Positions 36,336 to 45,727 of a DNA stretch of 64,000 nucleotides are shown one piece after another (positions within the stretch are counted from its first letter, which is position 1; each line of letters starts with the position of its first letter). Origin of the DNA: CAYPAV01 sp964408805 (GTDB taxonomy: Bacteria; Pseudomonadota; Alphaproteobacteria; UBA8366); assembly GCA_964408805.1 (NCBI GenBank), contig CAYPAV010000003.1, forward strand, positions 186,001-250,000. The letters are read 5' to 3'. Under the pieces are notes generated by a model, which did no database searches, had not been told where the DNA came from, and saw nothing but the letters and a program-made list of their open reading frames with translations. The position numbers and the translations under genes were made by a program.

Positions 36336-37097
36336 CTAAGTCGGCGCCAGCCGAAGCGCGCTGTCGAGACGAACGACCTCGCCGTTCATGATCGGGTTTT
36401 CGACCATATGGTGGACAAGGGACGCGAATTCCGCGGGCGTCCCGAAGCGCGACGGAAAAGGCAGGCTGGCGGCGAGACTGGTTTGCGCCTTCTCGGGCAA
36501 GCCCATCAGCATCGGTGTCGCGAAGAGGCCAGGGGCGACCGCCAGGACGCGAATTCCGGCACGCGCGAATTCGCGAGCCGCCGGCAGGGTCATGCCGACG
36601 ACACCGCCCTTCGACGCCGAATAGGCCGCCTGACCGATCTGACCCTCATAGGCCGCAACCGATGCCGTGTTGACAATGATCCCGCGCTCCCCGCCGTCAT
36701 TGGGCTCCCGCGTCATCATATCGGCGGCGGCAAGGCGCATGGTGTTGAAGCTGCCGATCAGGTTGATGTTGATCACCCGGGCGAATTGGTCGAGCGGCAT
36801 CGGTCCGTCCCGCCCGACGATGCGGCCAGGGGTGCCGATGCCCGCGCAATTGATGCAGATCGCGGCGGCGCCATGGGCATCGCGCGCGGCGGCCACCGCC
36901 GCTTCGGCCGATGCCGCATCCGCGACGTCGCAGGGAACCGCGAGACCATCGATCTCGGCCGCGACCTCATTCGCCGCCGCCTCGTTGATATCGAGAACGG
37001 CGACCTTGGCGCCGGCTCCGGCCAGTCGCCGCGCCGTTCCGGCGCCAAGACCCGACCCGCCGCCCGTGACCAGTGCCGCCAATCCATTTGCATCCAT
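36336..37097 (-). CDS. SDR-family 3-hydroxyacyl-CoA dehydrogenase type 2-like
   Basis: A 253-residue classical short-chain dehydrogenase. The NAD site is VTGGGSGLGAGTA (about residues 10-22), DVADAASA binds the adenine side, NCAGIGTP marks strand 4, and Ser/Tyr/Lys are in NTASVAAYEGQIGQAAYSASK (about 147-167). The layout and length match HSD17B10-type 3-hydroxyacyl-CoA dehydrogenases. The start at 37097 has GGGAGA nearby; the open frame upstream is not family-like. Converges with the Sel1 gene 9 bases away. Confidence 0.88.
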   Translation of the reverse strand: MDANGLAALVTGGGSGLGAGTARRLAGAGAKVAVLDINEAAANEVAAEIDGLAVPCDVADAASAEAAVAAARDAHGAAAICINCAGIGTPGRIVGRDGPMPLDQFARVININLIGSFNTMRLAAADMMTREPNDGGERGIIVNTASVAAYEGQIGQAAYSASKGGVVGMTLPAAREFARAGIRVLAVAPGLFATPMLMGLPEKAQTSLAASLPFPSRFGTPAEFASLVHHMVENPIMNGEVVRLDSALRLAPT

Positions 37098-37174
37098 TTT
37101 TCGGTCTCCCTTTTCTGACATTTGAATTGGGGCCGGATATAGCAGACCGGCACGGGCGTTCCCATATAGGAACG

Positions 37175-37549
37175 ATGCGGGACGATGAGATGCATGGCGT
37201 GGATTTGGGCCGGATGGCGGCCGACGATCGCACGGTCCGACGCGGTTTCCGGGCGAAGATAAAGCGAGCGGCGGGCCGGATACCCTTCGCGCCGGAGGCT
37301 GTCGCCGCCTATTTCTGCGCCACCGACCCCGCGACGCCGACCCGGGTGCGGGCGGCACTGCTCGCGGCACTTGCCTATTTCATCGTGCCGACCGATCTCA
37401 TTCCGGACATCATCCTCGGCTTGGGCTATACCGACGACATCACGGTATTTTGGGCTGCGTGGCGCCTGGTGTCGGCCTATGTGACCGACGACCACCGCGC
37501 CCGCGCCCGGCGCGCCATCGCCGCGCAAGACATTCCTTCCAGGGATTGA
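37175..37549 (+). CDS. YkvA/DUF1232 membrane protein
   Basis: A 124-residue protein with the DUF1232 core AYFIVPTDLIPDIILGLGY (about residues 67-85) followed by TDDITVFWAAW. The DUF1232 hairpin inserts in the inner membrane. ATG at 37175 has AGGA ahead; a second ATG at 37190 is possible. Divergent from the SDR gene (77 bases). Function unknown. Confidence 0.85.
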   Translation: MRDDEMHGVDLGRMAADDRTVRRGFRAKIKRAAGRIPFAPEAVAAYFCATDPATPTRVRAALLAALAYFIVPTDLIPDIILGLGYTDDITVFWAAWRLVSAYVTDDHRARARRAIAAQDIPSRD

Positions 37550-37556
37550 AGAGCCG

Positions 37557-38135
37557 TCAGATGGCCTCCGCGGTGACAACATAGCGAAGCGGGCCGCCGA
37601 GCGTCATCGCATCGAAGGGGAAACAGGTAACCAACACCAGACGCGGCCTCGCTGCATCGAGACGAAGGCGCTGGGTTCGGGAATCGGCGACCTCCCGCGA
37701 GGCAACGCGGTAGGAGCGTTTTCGGCCCGCCGAATCGGACAGGTGAATCATCTCGCCGGTACGGAGGTCGCGCAAGAACCTGAAATGGGTGTCGCGATGG
37801 CCCGAGACCAAGATCACATCCCGCTCGAAAGTTCCGTCGGGCATGGCCGGTCCGAAGGCGAGGGTGCGGCCGCTCAACCCTGCGAGCACGAATTGATCGA
37901 TCCCGAGACCGGGCACCCGCAACCGAGCGATCGGCCGGGTATCGGCCCAGGGCCATGGTTTGGCGGCGGGATCGCCCTTCCGGTGTGACTCCCAGCTGCG
38001 ACCGATCAGATATTGCGCCAGCCCGGCCTTGGCATGGATCCATCCCGCCTCGCCGACCAGCCACGCCCCCGCCATGGCGAGCAGCGCACCAAGTGCCAGG
38101 AAGCGGCGGCGCCGGGTCACGCGGTCCGTCGCCAA
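37557..38135 (-). CDS. Class GN (Gram-negative) sortase
   Basis: A 192-residue transpeptidase anchored by one N-terminal helix (about residues 12-30). Catalytic residues are visible: His113 in SGHRDTHF, Cys171 in LVTCFPF and Arg184 in GPLRYVV. Class GN sortases occur with a single dedicated vWA-containing substrate, which is exactly the gene upstream (19-base overlap). It should act on the periplasmic face of the inner membrane. Confidence 0.92.
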   Translation of the reverse strand: MATDRVTRRRRFLALGALLAMAGAWLVGEAGWIHAKAGLAQYLIGRSWESHRKGDPAAKPWPWADTRPIARLRVPGLGIDQFVLAGLSGRTLAFGPAMPDGTFERDVILVSGHRDTHFRFLRDLRTGEMIHLSDSAGRKRSYRVASREVADSRTQRLRLDAARPRLVLVTCFPFDAMTLGGPLRYVVTAEAI

Positions 38136-40186
38136 AGTAACCCGAACCCGCTGGAGAGCAGCAGGAGCAGGCCGCCAAGCAATCCATAAAGCGCCGCCGG
38201 GGTCGCCGTCTTTGCGCCGAGCGAGACCGTCGCCGTCTTATGCAGCATGGCGGACTTAGGCGCATTGGGCGGCGTCCAGCCGGCCGGAGAATTGCCCGGA
38301 ACGGCGCGTTTCGCCAATCCGGCCTCGGCGGGGCGGAGAGGTGTTTCGTCAACCGCGACCAGACTCGTGTACCTGGTCAGCAACCCGTGTTCGAGGGCGA
38401 GTGCTAGGACGTTCCGGCGGACATCGTCCGGATCGGCGCCGGCACCGAGGCGACCCATTTCCCGGTCGACCTTGCGGCGCGCCCAAAGCTTCGCGATGCC
38501 GATCCCCGGCCGTGCCTGGTCCAACGAGACGCGCTCGCGCCAGGGTTCTCCGTTTCGCCCGCCTTCGAGAACGAACTCGCCGGCGGCCTTGCTCAACCGC
38601 GCCGTCACCAGGATCGGTTCGCCGTGATAGAGGTCGGGGATGGCCGTAGGCTCGAATTCGGCGACCGTATCGCCCGCAAGAGCCATTTTTATATCCGTCA
38701 GCGCGGGGGCCGACAGTTTGGCGAACAGGGCGCCCATCCGACGCGCCACCTGCTTCGGCGAGTCGATCCGAAGGCTCGCGCCCCGGCCCACCCTGGCGGC
38801 CTCTTCCATGAAATAGCCGTTCGGCGCGCTGCCGATGGCGACGGTGAAAAGCCGGCTTACGCCGAGGTCCCGGCGGAGCCGTGCCAGCACCGCGGCCTCG
38901 TTGCCGACCGCGCCGTCCGTCAGCAGCACGACCTGCCGCAGCCGGCCGGGCGCCGCCGCCCCCTTGAGCGCCGCACCGAGTGCAAGGCCGATTTCCGTCC
39001 CGCCGTCCGCCGCGAGCGCCTTGACGAAGCTTCGCGCCGCATCGCGGGAGGCCTCGTCGGCGGCGCGCGCCCGCTCAAAGAGTTGCCGTGTCTTGTCGGA
39101 GAAAGCGATGATGTTGAACCGGTCGCTCGGGCGCAGGCGCTTGATCGCCGCAAGCAGCGCGCGCTTCGCCTGACGCATCGATTCGCCGTGCATCGAGCCC
39201 GAGGTATCTATGACGAATATCGCTTCCCGGGCCACCTCGTTCCCCGGTGTCGGATCTCGCCGCGGCGGCACGATCATCGCCATAAGGTAGGCCACCTCCC
39301 CGGCCCGCTCGACGAAGAGGGCCGGCTTGGGCGCTGGTCCGGTTTCCAGTGTCCACTGAAGAACGAAGTCCCGGTCGCTCACCGCCGCGCCTTCGCGGAG
39401 TGAAATTTGGTATTGACCTGCCTTGGAATTATCGACGAGAAGCGGATGAGTCGGGCTCTCCAGCCTGCCGAGCGGCACGCCCGTCGCCAAACTCACCTTA
39501 ATCGCAACCGGGTTGGAGGGCGGTGCCGCGGGATCGCGGACCGGAAAGAGCAGCCTCGATGCCGGCGGCTGCCCTCCCTCCTTCACACCGACATAGCCGG
39601 TGGGCGCAGGTAGGTAGCGCGGAGTCACCGCCATTGGGAAGCGAATTTCATAGCGCCCGTCCTGATAGCGCACCGGCTGCTGATAGCCTATCTCGACCTG
39701 GATGCGGCCTTTCGGCGGGATGTTCGCGACCGACATCGTGAAGACGTTGGGGCGTTCCTCCTCAAGCAGGCTCGCCTGATGGCCGCTCCGCACCGCTGCC
39801 TGATAACGCCGCTTTGCGACCTCGCGGGCCGCAATCCGGCCTTCGATCAGGCGGCCATCGATGCGAAGACGCATCCGGTCGACCGCCGCATCGGCCGGCA
39901 GCGGAAAGACATAGACCCCCTCGAGCCAGGCATCGTCGGGGTTGAGGAATTCCTGCCGGACGACGACCCGTCCCGTAATCCCGTTGACGACGACATCTGC
40001 GGTGCTGGCAACCGCAGGCGCCGGACGACGGCTATCTCGCGCATCCGGCGCAAATAGGAAAAGCCCTTCCCCCGTCTCGGCGCCGCGCGCGGGCGCACTC
40101 AGGGCAGCAAGCAGTCCAAAGGCAAGGAACAGAAGCGCGCAGAGGACCGGCGCGCGATGGGTAACAGGGAAAATCGTACGAGACAT
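38117..40186 (-). CDS. Sortase target protein with VIT and vWA domains (marine proteobacterial type)
   Basis: A 689-residue precursor with signal peptide (start MSRTIFPVTHRAP at 40186; the open frame to 40246 is not used), a VIT domain (about 45-170; VNGITGRVVVRQEFLNPDD), a vWA domain whose MIDAS is FVIDTSGSMHGESM (about 325), and a C-terminal sorting region TATPAALYGLLGG, a hydrophobic helix and WRRTA. That tail is the substrate for the class GN sortase encoded next. Resembles inter-alpha-trypsin-inhibitor heavy-chain architecture, possibly adhesive. Its anchoring point in Gram-negative cells is not known. Confidence 0.92.
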   Translation of the reverse strand: MSRTIFPVTHRAPVLCALLFLAFGLLAALSAPARGAETGEGLFLFAPDARDSRRPAPAVASTADVVVNGITGRVVVRQEFLNPDDAWLEGVYVFPLPADAAVDRMRLRIDGRLIEGRIAAREVAKRRYQAAVRSGHQASLLEEERPNVFTMSVANIPPKGRIQVEIGYQQPVRYQDGRYEIRFPMAVTPRYLPAPTGYVGVKEGGQPPASRLLFPVRDPAAPPSNPVAIKVSLATGVPLGRLESPTHPLLVDNSKAGQYQISLREGAAVSDRDFVLQWTLETGPAPKPALFVERAGEVAYLMAMIVPPRRDPTPGNEVAREAIFVIDTSGSMHGESMRQAKRALLAAIKRLRPSDRFNIIAFSDKTRQLFERARAADEASRDAARSFVKALAADGGTEIGLALGAALKGAAAPGRLRQVVLLTDGAVGNEAAVLARLRRDLGVSRLFTVAIGSAPNGYFMEEAARVGRGASLRIDSPKQVARRMGALFAKLSAPALTDIKMALAGDTVAEFEPTAIPDLYHGEPILVTARLSKAAGEFVLEGGRNGEPWRERVSLDQARPGIGIAKLWARRKVDREMGRLGAGADPDDVRRNVLALALEHGLLTRYTSLVAVDETPLRPAEAGLAKRAVPGNSPAGWTPPNAPKSAMLHKTATVSLGAKTATPAALYGLLGGLLLLLSSGFGLLWRRTA

Positions 40187-40309
40187 TGAAGGTCGGCCTC
40201 CGCGTTCGAGTTTGGCGGCAGGCATAAGACCCACGAATTCCGGCACCTACGTGCGGGAATGAAGGCAAGGCCGTGATGAATTGAGGCGGAATTGGGGCGC
40301 GGTGAAAAA

Positions 40310-41149
40310 TCAGGCGCGAAGGTCGGGCCGTTGCACGGCGTCCTTGTAGATGAAGCCCTGGCGGGTTCCGGTCACGCGGTCGTGGAGAGCCACCGCCGCC
40401 GGATCGAAATCGGCTACGGGCGGCGTCTCCAATTCGAAATTGCCGTGCTTGTCCTCGCCGCGCACCAGCATGGCGCTGTCCGGCACGTCGGTGACCTGGT
40501 GCACCCGGGGAGTCACGTAGCGAATGGCAAGAGCGATCCGTCGGTCGTCGGTCGTGTTCGGTGCCGAGGCGTGGGCGACGTTGACGTGATGCAGCGAGAT
40601 CTCCCCCGGCATGACCTCGACGTCGATCGCCTTGCCGAGGTCTATTTCCTGGTCCATGACCTGCCCCCGGCTGAGCAGGTTATTCTCGTCGAAGGTGTCG
40701 GAATGGCTTGTCGGCGGCCAATCCTGCGATCCCGGTATCATGCGCATGGCCCCGCTCGCCACCGTCGCCGGCGACAATGCCAGCCAGGCGGTCAACACTT
40801 CGTGGCTGCTCAGGCCCCAATAATTCCCGTCCTGGTGCCAAGAGACGAACCCCGGATCATGGGCCTCCTTGTTGAACCAGCCGCACTGCCAGCACATTAA
40901 ATCGGGGCCGAGCACATCCTCGACCGCGTCGAGAACCTTCGGAAGACGCACCAAATCGTTCATCCAGCGCAACACCAGATAGAGCTTCTGGCGTTTCGTC
41001 GTCGTCATGTATTCCGGATACTCTGTCTCGAAAGCTTCGAACTTGGCGCGGTAGTCGCGGGCCGCCGCTTCATCAAGGACACGAACGGGGTGAACCACGC
41101 CATCTCGGGCGTAGCGTTCGATCTGCTCGGCGATCAAAATCTTACCCAT
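40310..41149 (-). CDS. Phytanoyl-CoA dioxygenase (PhyH) family oxygenase
   Basis: A 279-residue Fe(II)/2-oxoglutarate oxygenase. His-x-Asp is in SWHQDGNYWGL (about residues 103-113), the distal His in VNVAHASAPN (about 195), and the 2-oxoglutarate Arg in RRIALAIRYV (about 208). AWLALSPATVASGAMRMIPGS is a family hallmark. Bacterial PhyH members hydroxylate small amphipathic metabolites, not phytanate as a rule. Divergent from an aminotransferase gene (180 bases). Confidence 0.88.
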   Translation of the reverse strand: MGKILIAEQIERYARDGVVHPVRVLDEAAARDYRAKFEAFETEYPEYMTTTKRQKLYLVLRWMNDLVRLPKVLDAVEDVLGPDLMCWQCGWFNKEAHDPGFVSWHQDGNYWGLSSHEVLTAWLALSPATVASGAMRMIPGSQDWPPTSHSDTFDENNLLSRGQVMDQEIDLGKAIDVEVMPGEISLHHVNVAHASAPNTTDDRRIALAIRYVTPRVHQVTDVPDSAMLVRGEDKHGNFELETPPVADFDPAAVALHDRVTGTRQGFIYKDAVQRPDLRA

Positions 41150-41328
41150 AACTCAGGTCCCTGGAAGTCTCGATCCTTCTTGGCACGACAGTAATATTCG
41201 ACCGCCTTCAAGAACTGTCCACCCGGCCCCCAGCCGGCCCCATTGTCCATTGAACGCTGGCGGGCATCGGCGTAGGGTGCGCCTTCGGTGCGATCGGCAC
41301 CGAACCGCCTTTCAAGGGAATTCTTGCC

Positions 41329-42531
41329 ATGTCTTTCATCGCGTCCAGGCTTGGCCGCATCAAGCCCTCTCCAACCATGGCCGTCACCGCGCAAGTGGAG
41401 GAAATGAAGCGCGCCGGGGAAGATATCATCGGCCTCGGCGTCGGCGAACCGGATTTCGATACGCCGGACTTCATCCAGGAGGCCGCGATCAAGGCGATGC
41501 GCGACGGCAAGACCCGCTATCCCCCGCCGAACGGTATTTTCGAGCTCCGGGAAGCCGTCTGCCGTAAACTGGAACGTGAGAACGGGCTGGTCTATACGCC
41601 CGACCAGGTGTCAATCGGCGTCGGCGGCAAGCAAATCATCTTCAACGCCTTCATGGCGACGCTCGATCCCGGCGACGAGGTCATCGTCCCCGCCCCCTAT
41701 TGGGTCAGCTACACCGATATCGCGGAGCTGGCCGACGGAACGCCCGTGGTCGTGCCGTGTAGCGAGGCCAACAACTTCCGCCTCACGCCGGATCAGCTCG
41801 AGGCCGCGATCACGCCGCGCACCAAATGGCTGGTGATGAACAGCCCCTCCAACCCGACCGGCAGCGCCTATACCAAGGCCGAACTGAAGGCGCTGACCGA
41901 TGTCTTGATGCGCCATCCGCATGTCTGGATCTTTACCGACGATATCTACGAACACGTCACATATGACGATTACGAGTTCCACACCATGGCCGAGATCGAG
42001 CCCGGCCTCTACGACCGGACCCTAACCGTGAACGGGGTCTCGAAGGCCTATTGCATGACCGGCTGGCGAGTCGGCTACGGCGCCGGCCCGAAGGAGCTGA
42101 TCAAGGCGATCAACACGGTGCAGTCGCAGAATTGCAGCTCGACCAGTTCGATCAGCCAATGGGCCGCGGTCGCCGCGCTCGACGGCGACCAGAGCTTCAT
42201 CGCCGGCAACAACGCCAAGTTCAAAGAGCGCCGCGATCTCGTCGTCTCGATGCTGAACCAGACGAAGGGGCTCAGCTGTGCCACGCCCGAGGGCGCGTTC
42301 TACGTCTATCCGTCCTGCGAAGGCGTCATCGGCAAAACAACGCCGGACGGCGAGGTGATCGAGACCGACAGCGACTTCATCAGCTACCTCCTAAGCACCG
42401 AGGGCGTGGCCGCGGTCCAAGGCGAGGCCTTCGGTCTGTCGCCTTATCTCCGCATCTCCTATGCGGCTTCGATCGAGACCATGGAGGAAGCCTGTCAACG
42501 AATCCAACGCGCCTGCGCGGCCCTGAGCTAG
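41329..42531 (+). CDS. Pyridoxal-phosphate aminotransferase, class I/II (aspartate aminotransferase-like)
   Basis: A 400-residue PLP enzyme. The Schiff-base Lys is in VNGVSKAYCMTGWRVGYG (about residues 230-247); NSPSNPTGSAYTKAEL (about 170) contains the substrate carboxylate-binding Asn region, and the C-terminal PYLRISYAAS has the Arg that holds the alpha-carboxylate. Closest in kind to the Ib aspartate/prephenate aminotransferases of alphaproteobacteria. Monocistronic-looking, followed by a palindromic repeat. Confidence 0.92.
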   Translation: MSFIASRLGRIKPSPTMAVTAQVEEMKRAGEDIIGLGVGEPDFDTPDFIQEAAIKAMRDGKTRYPPPNGIFELREAVCRKLERENGLVYTPDQVSIGVGGKQIIFNAFMATLDPGDEVIVPAPYWVSYTDIAELADGTPVVVPCSEANNFRLTPDQLEAAITPRTKWLVMNSPSNPTGSAYTKAELKALTDVLMRHPHVWIFTDDIYEHVTYDDYEFHTMAEIEPGLYDRTLTVNGVSKAYCMTGWRVGYGAGPKELIKAINTVQSQNCSSTSSISQWAAVAALDGDQSFIAGNNAKFKERRDLVVSMLNQTKGLSCATPEGAFYVYPSCEGVIGKTTPDGEVIETDSDFISYLLSTEGVAAVQGEAFGLSPYLRISYAASIETMEEACQRIQRACAALS

Positions 42532-42547
42532 GCTGTTTCCAAGAGTC

Positions 42548-42567
42548 ATTCCCGCGAAGGCGGGAAT
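42548..42567. repeat. Short palindromic repeat (ATTCCCGC-GAAG-GCGGGAAT)
   Basis: A perfect 8-bp inverted repeat with a GAAG loop, 17 bases after the aminotransferase stop. Repeats of this form are common between genes of proteobacteria; this is the only copy I saw in the window. It may also end the transcript. Confidence 0.7.
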
Positions 42568-42641
42568 CCGGGCTTGTCACGTAGCCACGGCGGTTTCTCC
42601 GGCCTATATCTAGAAAAGTCGGGACGACCAATGGAGACATC

Positions 42642-43559
42642 ATGAAATACGCGATTCTCGGCGCCGGCGCGGTCGGCGGGTATTATGGCGCGCGGCTGGC
42701 GGAAGCGGGCGAGGATGTGACGTTTATGGCGCGGGGCGCCCATCTGGCGGCGATCCGCGAGAGCGGGCTTCGCATCGAAAGCGGCAACGGCGATGCCTGT
42801 ATCCATCCAGCCCAGGCGACCGACGATCCAGGCGAGGTAGGGACGGTCGACTACATCCTGTTCGCGGTCAAACTGTTTCAGACCGAGGAGTCGGCCCGCT
42901 TCGCGACCCCGATGGTCGGCCCCGACACGACCATCGTGGCGCTGCAGAACGGCGTCGAAAGTGCCACGATCCTCTCGGACATTCACGGCGCCGGGCGGGT
43001 GATGGACGGGACGAGCTATATTTCCTCGGTGATCGCCGAGCCGGGATTGATCCGCCAGACCGGCACCTTCGCAAGCTTCGCCTTCGGGGAGCTGGACGGA
43101 ACGATGTCGGAGCGTGGCCGGAAACTGAAGGAAGCGGCCGACCGGGCCGGGCTGAAGCCCACTTATTCCGACGACGTCGAGATGCTGGTCTGGGAGAAAT
43201 TCATCCTGATCGCGACCATGTCCGCCATCACCACGTCGACCCGAAAACCGATCGGCGAATTGCGCGACGATCCGGATATCCGCGCCCTGCTGCTGGCCTC
43301 GCTTGGCGAGGCGGCGGCGGTCGGCCGGGCCAAGGGCGTTCGACTGGGGTCCGACATCGAGGCGGAGGGGCTGAAACGGATCGACGGCTTCCCGGCCGAG
43401 ATGGTCGCCTCGATGGTTCATGACCTCAATGGCGGCAAGCGGATGGAGCTCGATTGGATGTCTGGCGCGGTGCGCCGGCTCGGCCGCGAGGCCGCTATCC
43501 CGACCCCAATCCACGATACGTTCTACGCCATCCTGAAGCCTTATATGGACGGCACCTGA
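42642..43559 (+). CDS. 2-dehydropantoate 2-reductase family protein
   Basis: A 305-residue ketopantoate-reductase-type NADPH enzyme. ILGAGAVGGYYGARLAEAGE (about residues 4-23) binds the cofactor, VKLFQTEES and LQNGVESATIL cover strand-helix elements, and the catalytic Lys is in LVWEKFILIATM (about 183). LDWMSGAVRRLGREAAIPTP (about 272-291) is the conserved C-terminal block. Whether it makes pantoate or reduces another 2-oxo acid cannot be decided; proteobacteria often have several paralogs. Confidence 0.87.
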   Translation: MKYAILGAGAVGGYYGARLAEAGEDVTFMARGAHLAAIRESGLRIESGNGDACIHPAQATDDPGEVGTVDYILFAVKLFQTEESARFATPMVGPDTTIVALQNGVESATILSDIHGAGRVMDGTSYISSVIAEPGLIRQTGTFASFAFGELDGTMSERGRKLKEAADRAGLKPTYSDDVEMLVWEKFILIATMSAITTSTRKPIGELRDDPDIRALLLASLGEAAAVGRAKGVRLGSDIEAEGLKRIDGFPAEMVASMVHDLNGGKRMELDWMSGAVRRLGREAAIPTPIHDTFYAILKPYMDGT

Positions 43560-43684
43560 CGACTCATCAGCCTTTTCTCTTGCATCCCGGTTCCGCCCTT
43601 GGAACCATAGAGGGAAATGAAGGGGTGGGGTCGCCAAATTGCGGCGTCTCTCCGAAACGAAAGACATTGCACTAGGGGGTAGAT

Positions 43685-45709
43685 ATGTCTGGAAAAGCAC
43701 CTTCCGGGCCACGCTGCGCGGCGATCGTCGGACCTTATTTGAGCGGCAAGACCTCGCTTCTGGAAGCACTCCTTCACACCTGCGACGCGATTCCGCGTCT
43801 TGGCTCTGTCAAGGAAGGCAACACGGTCGGCGATTCCTCGGAAGAGGCCCGCGCGCGCAATATGAGCACCGAGATGAACATCGGCACCGCCGAGTTCCTC
43901 GGCGACCAGTGGAGCTTCATCGATTGCCCGGGCTCGGTCGAGTTCTTCCAAGAGACCCGTGCCGCCCTGATGGCGGTCGATATCGCGGTCGTCGTCTGCG
44001 AGCCGGAAGCGGCGAAGGCGGCGATGCTCTCGCCGGTTTTCCAGTTTCTCGACGCGCATGACATTCCGCGTCTTCTGTTCATCAACAAGATCGACCACTC
44101 TTCCGAGACGATCCGCGACCTGCTGGATTCGCTGCAGGGCATCTCCTCGAAGCCGCTGGTGCTCCGCCAGGTCCCGATCCGCGACATTGATAACGTGACC
44201 GGCTATGTCGATCTCGTCTCCGAGCGCGCCTACGAGTACAACCCGGGCCAGCCCTCGAAACTGATCGAGATTCCCGACTCCGTGCAGGACCGCAACGACG
44301 AAGCGCGCCAGGAAATGCTGGAATCGCTCGCCGATTTCGACGACGACCTGCTGGAGCAACTGCTCGAGGACAACATCCCGCCGACCGACGAGGTTTACGC
44401 GCATATGACGAAAGATCTGCGCGAGGGCCACATCACCCCCGTCCTGATCGGCGCGGCCGAGCAGAATGCAGGGGTCAAGCGGCTGATGAAGGCGCTGCGT
44501 CACGAAACCCCGGACGTCGAGGAAACCCTGGCCCGGGTCGACGCCCCCGAGGGCGATCCCGTGCTGCAGGTCTTCAAGACCTATCACATGCCCCATGCGG
44601 GCAAGATGTCGGTCGCCCGCGTCTGGCGCGGCGGCGTCAAGGACGGCATGAATTTCGGATCCCACAAGGTCAGCGGCCTCAATCATCTGATGGGCCACGA
44701 TCTGCAGAAGATTTCCGACGCCCCCACCGGCACTATCGTCGCGATGGGCCGGATGGACGAGATCGCGACCGGACAGACCTTGACCGCCGAGGGCGCCGCC
44801 GAGACGATGGACTGGCCGGACCCGATCTCGCCGGTCTTCTCGATGGTCGCGGTGCCGGAAAAACGCGAGGACGAGGTCAAGCTTTCGAGCGGGATCGCGC
44901 GGCTGATCGAGGAAGACCTCTCGATCTCGATGTCCCACAACGACGATACCAACGAGAACGTCCTTTGGGGTCAGGGGGAGATTCACCTCCAGGTCATGGG
45001 CCAGCGCCTGAAGAACCGCTTCAACACCGCGGTGACCATGCGCCGGCCGCAGACGCCCTACAAGGAGACCATCAAGAAGACCATCCAGCAGCATGCCCGC
45101 CACAAGAAACAATCCGGCGGCCACGGCGAATTCGGCGACGTCCATCTCGACATCAAGCCGAAGCAGCGGGGCACGGGATTCGAGTTCTCGCAATCGATCT
45201 CGGGCGGCGTGGTGCCGCGCCAATACATCCCGGCGGTCGAGGCCGGGGTGAAGGAATACTGCACCGAGGGTCCGCTCGGTTTTCCGGTCGTGGACATCTC
45301 GGTCGATCTCTTCGACGGCCAGCATCACGCGGTCGACAGTTCGGACATGGCCTTCCGCCGGGCCGGCATCCTGGCGATGAAGGACGCGCTGCCGAATTGC
45401 GCGCCGGTCCTGCTGGAGCCGATCTGCTCGGTCAATATCGCGGTGCCCAACCGGTATACCTCGAACGCCCAGAGCATCATCTCGAAGCGGCGGGGCCAGA
45501 TCCTCGGCTTCAGCGCCAAGGAAGGCTGGGACGGCTGGGACGAGGTACAGGCCAACATGCCGCAATCGGAGCTGCACGACCTGATCATCGATCTCCGCTC
45601 GCAGACCATGGGCATCGGCACTTTCGACTGGGAATTCGACCACATGGCCGAACTCACCGGCCGGCTCGCCGACGACATCATCGAGCACCAGAAGGAAGCG
45701 GCCGAGTAG
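43685..45709 (+). CDS. Elongation factor G-like GTPase
   Basis: A 674-residue protein with EF-G domain order: GTPase, beta barrel, and the III-IV-V region (for example RRPQTPYKETIKKTI, VDISVDLFDGQHHAVDSSDM). The P-loop is VGPYLSGKTSL (about residues 15-25), and N134-KID and S-x-K-type guanine contacts are present. The switch II motif DTPGH reads DCPGS (80-84): the catalytic His is Ser. The switch I RGIT is RNMS. A slow or non-hydrolysing GTPase is possible. GGGGGT stands 8 bases ahead of the ATG. It is not in an rps/tuf cluster, so probably not the main EF-G. Confidence 0.88.
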   Translation: MSGKAPSGPRCAAIVGPYLSGKTSLLEALLHTCDAIPRLGSVKEGNTVGDSSEEARARNMSTEMNIGTAEFLGDQWSFIDCPGSVEFFQETRAALMAVDIAVVVCEPEAAKAAMLSPVFQFLDAHDIPRLLFINKIDHSSETIRDLLDSLQGISSKPLVLRQVPIRDIDNVTGYVDLVSERAYEYNPGQPSKLIEIPDSVQDRNDEARQEMLESLADFDDDLLEQLLEDNIPPTDEVYAHMTKDLREGHITPVLIGAAEQNAGVKRLMKALRHETPDVEETLARVDAPEGDPVLQVFKTYHMPHAGKMSVARVWRGGVKDGMNFGSHKVSGLNHLMGHDLQKISDAPTGTIVAMGRMDEIATGQTLTAEGAAETMDWPDPISPVFSMVAVPEKREDEVKLSSGIARLIEEDLSISMSHNDDTNENVLWGQGEIHLQVMGQRLKNRFNTAVTMRRPQTPYKETIKKTIQQHARHKKQSGGHGEFGDVHLDIKPKQRGTGFEFSQSISGGVVPRQYIPAVEAGVKEYCTEGPLGFPVVDISVDLFDGQHHAVDSSDMAFRRAGILAMKDALPNCAPVLLEPICSVNIAVPNRYTSNAQSIISKRRGQILGFSAKEGWDGWDEVQANMPQSELHDLIIDLRSQTMGIGTFDWEFDHMAELTGRLADDIIEHQKEAAE

Positions 45710-45727
45710 CGCCGCCGGGAGACGCAA

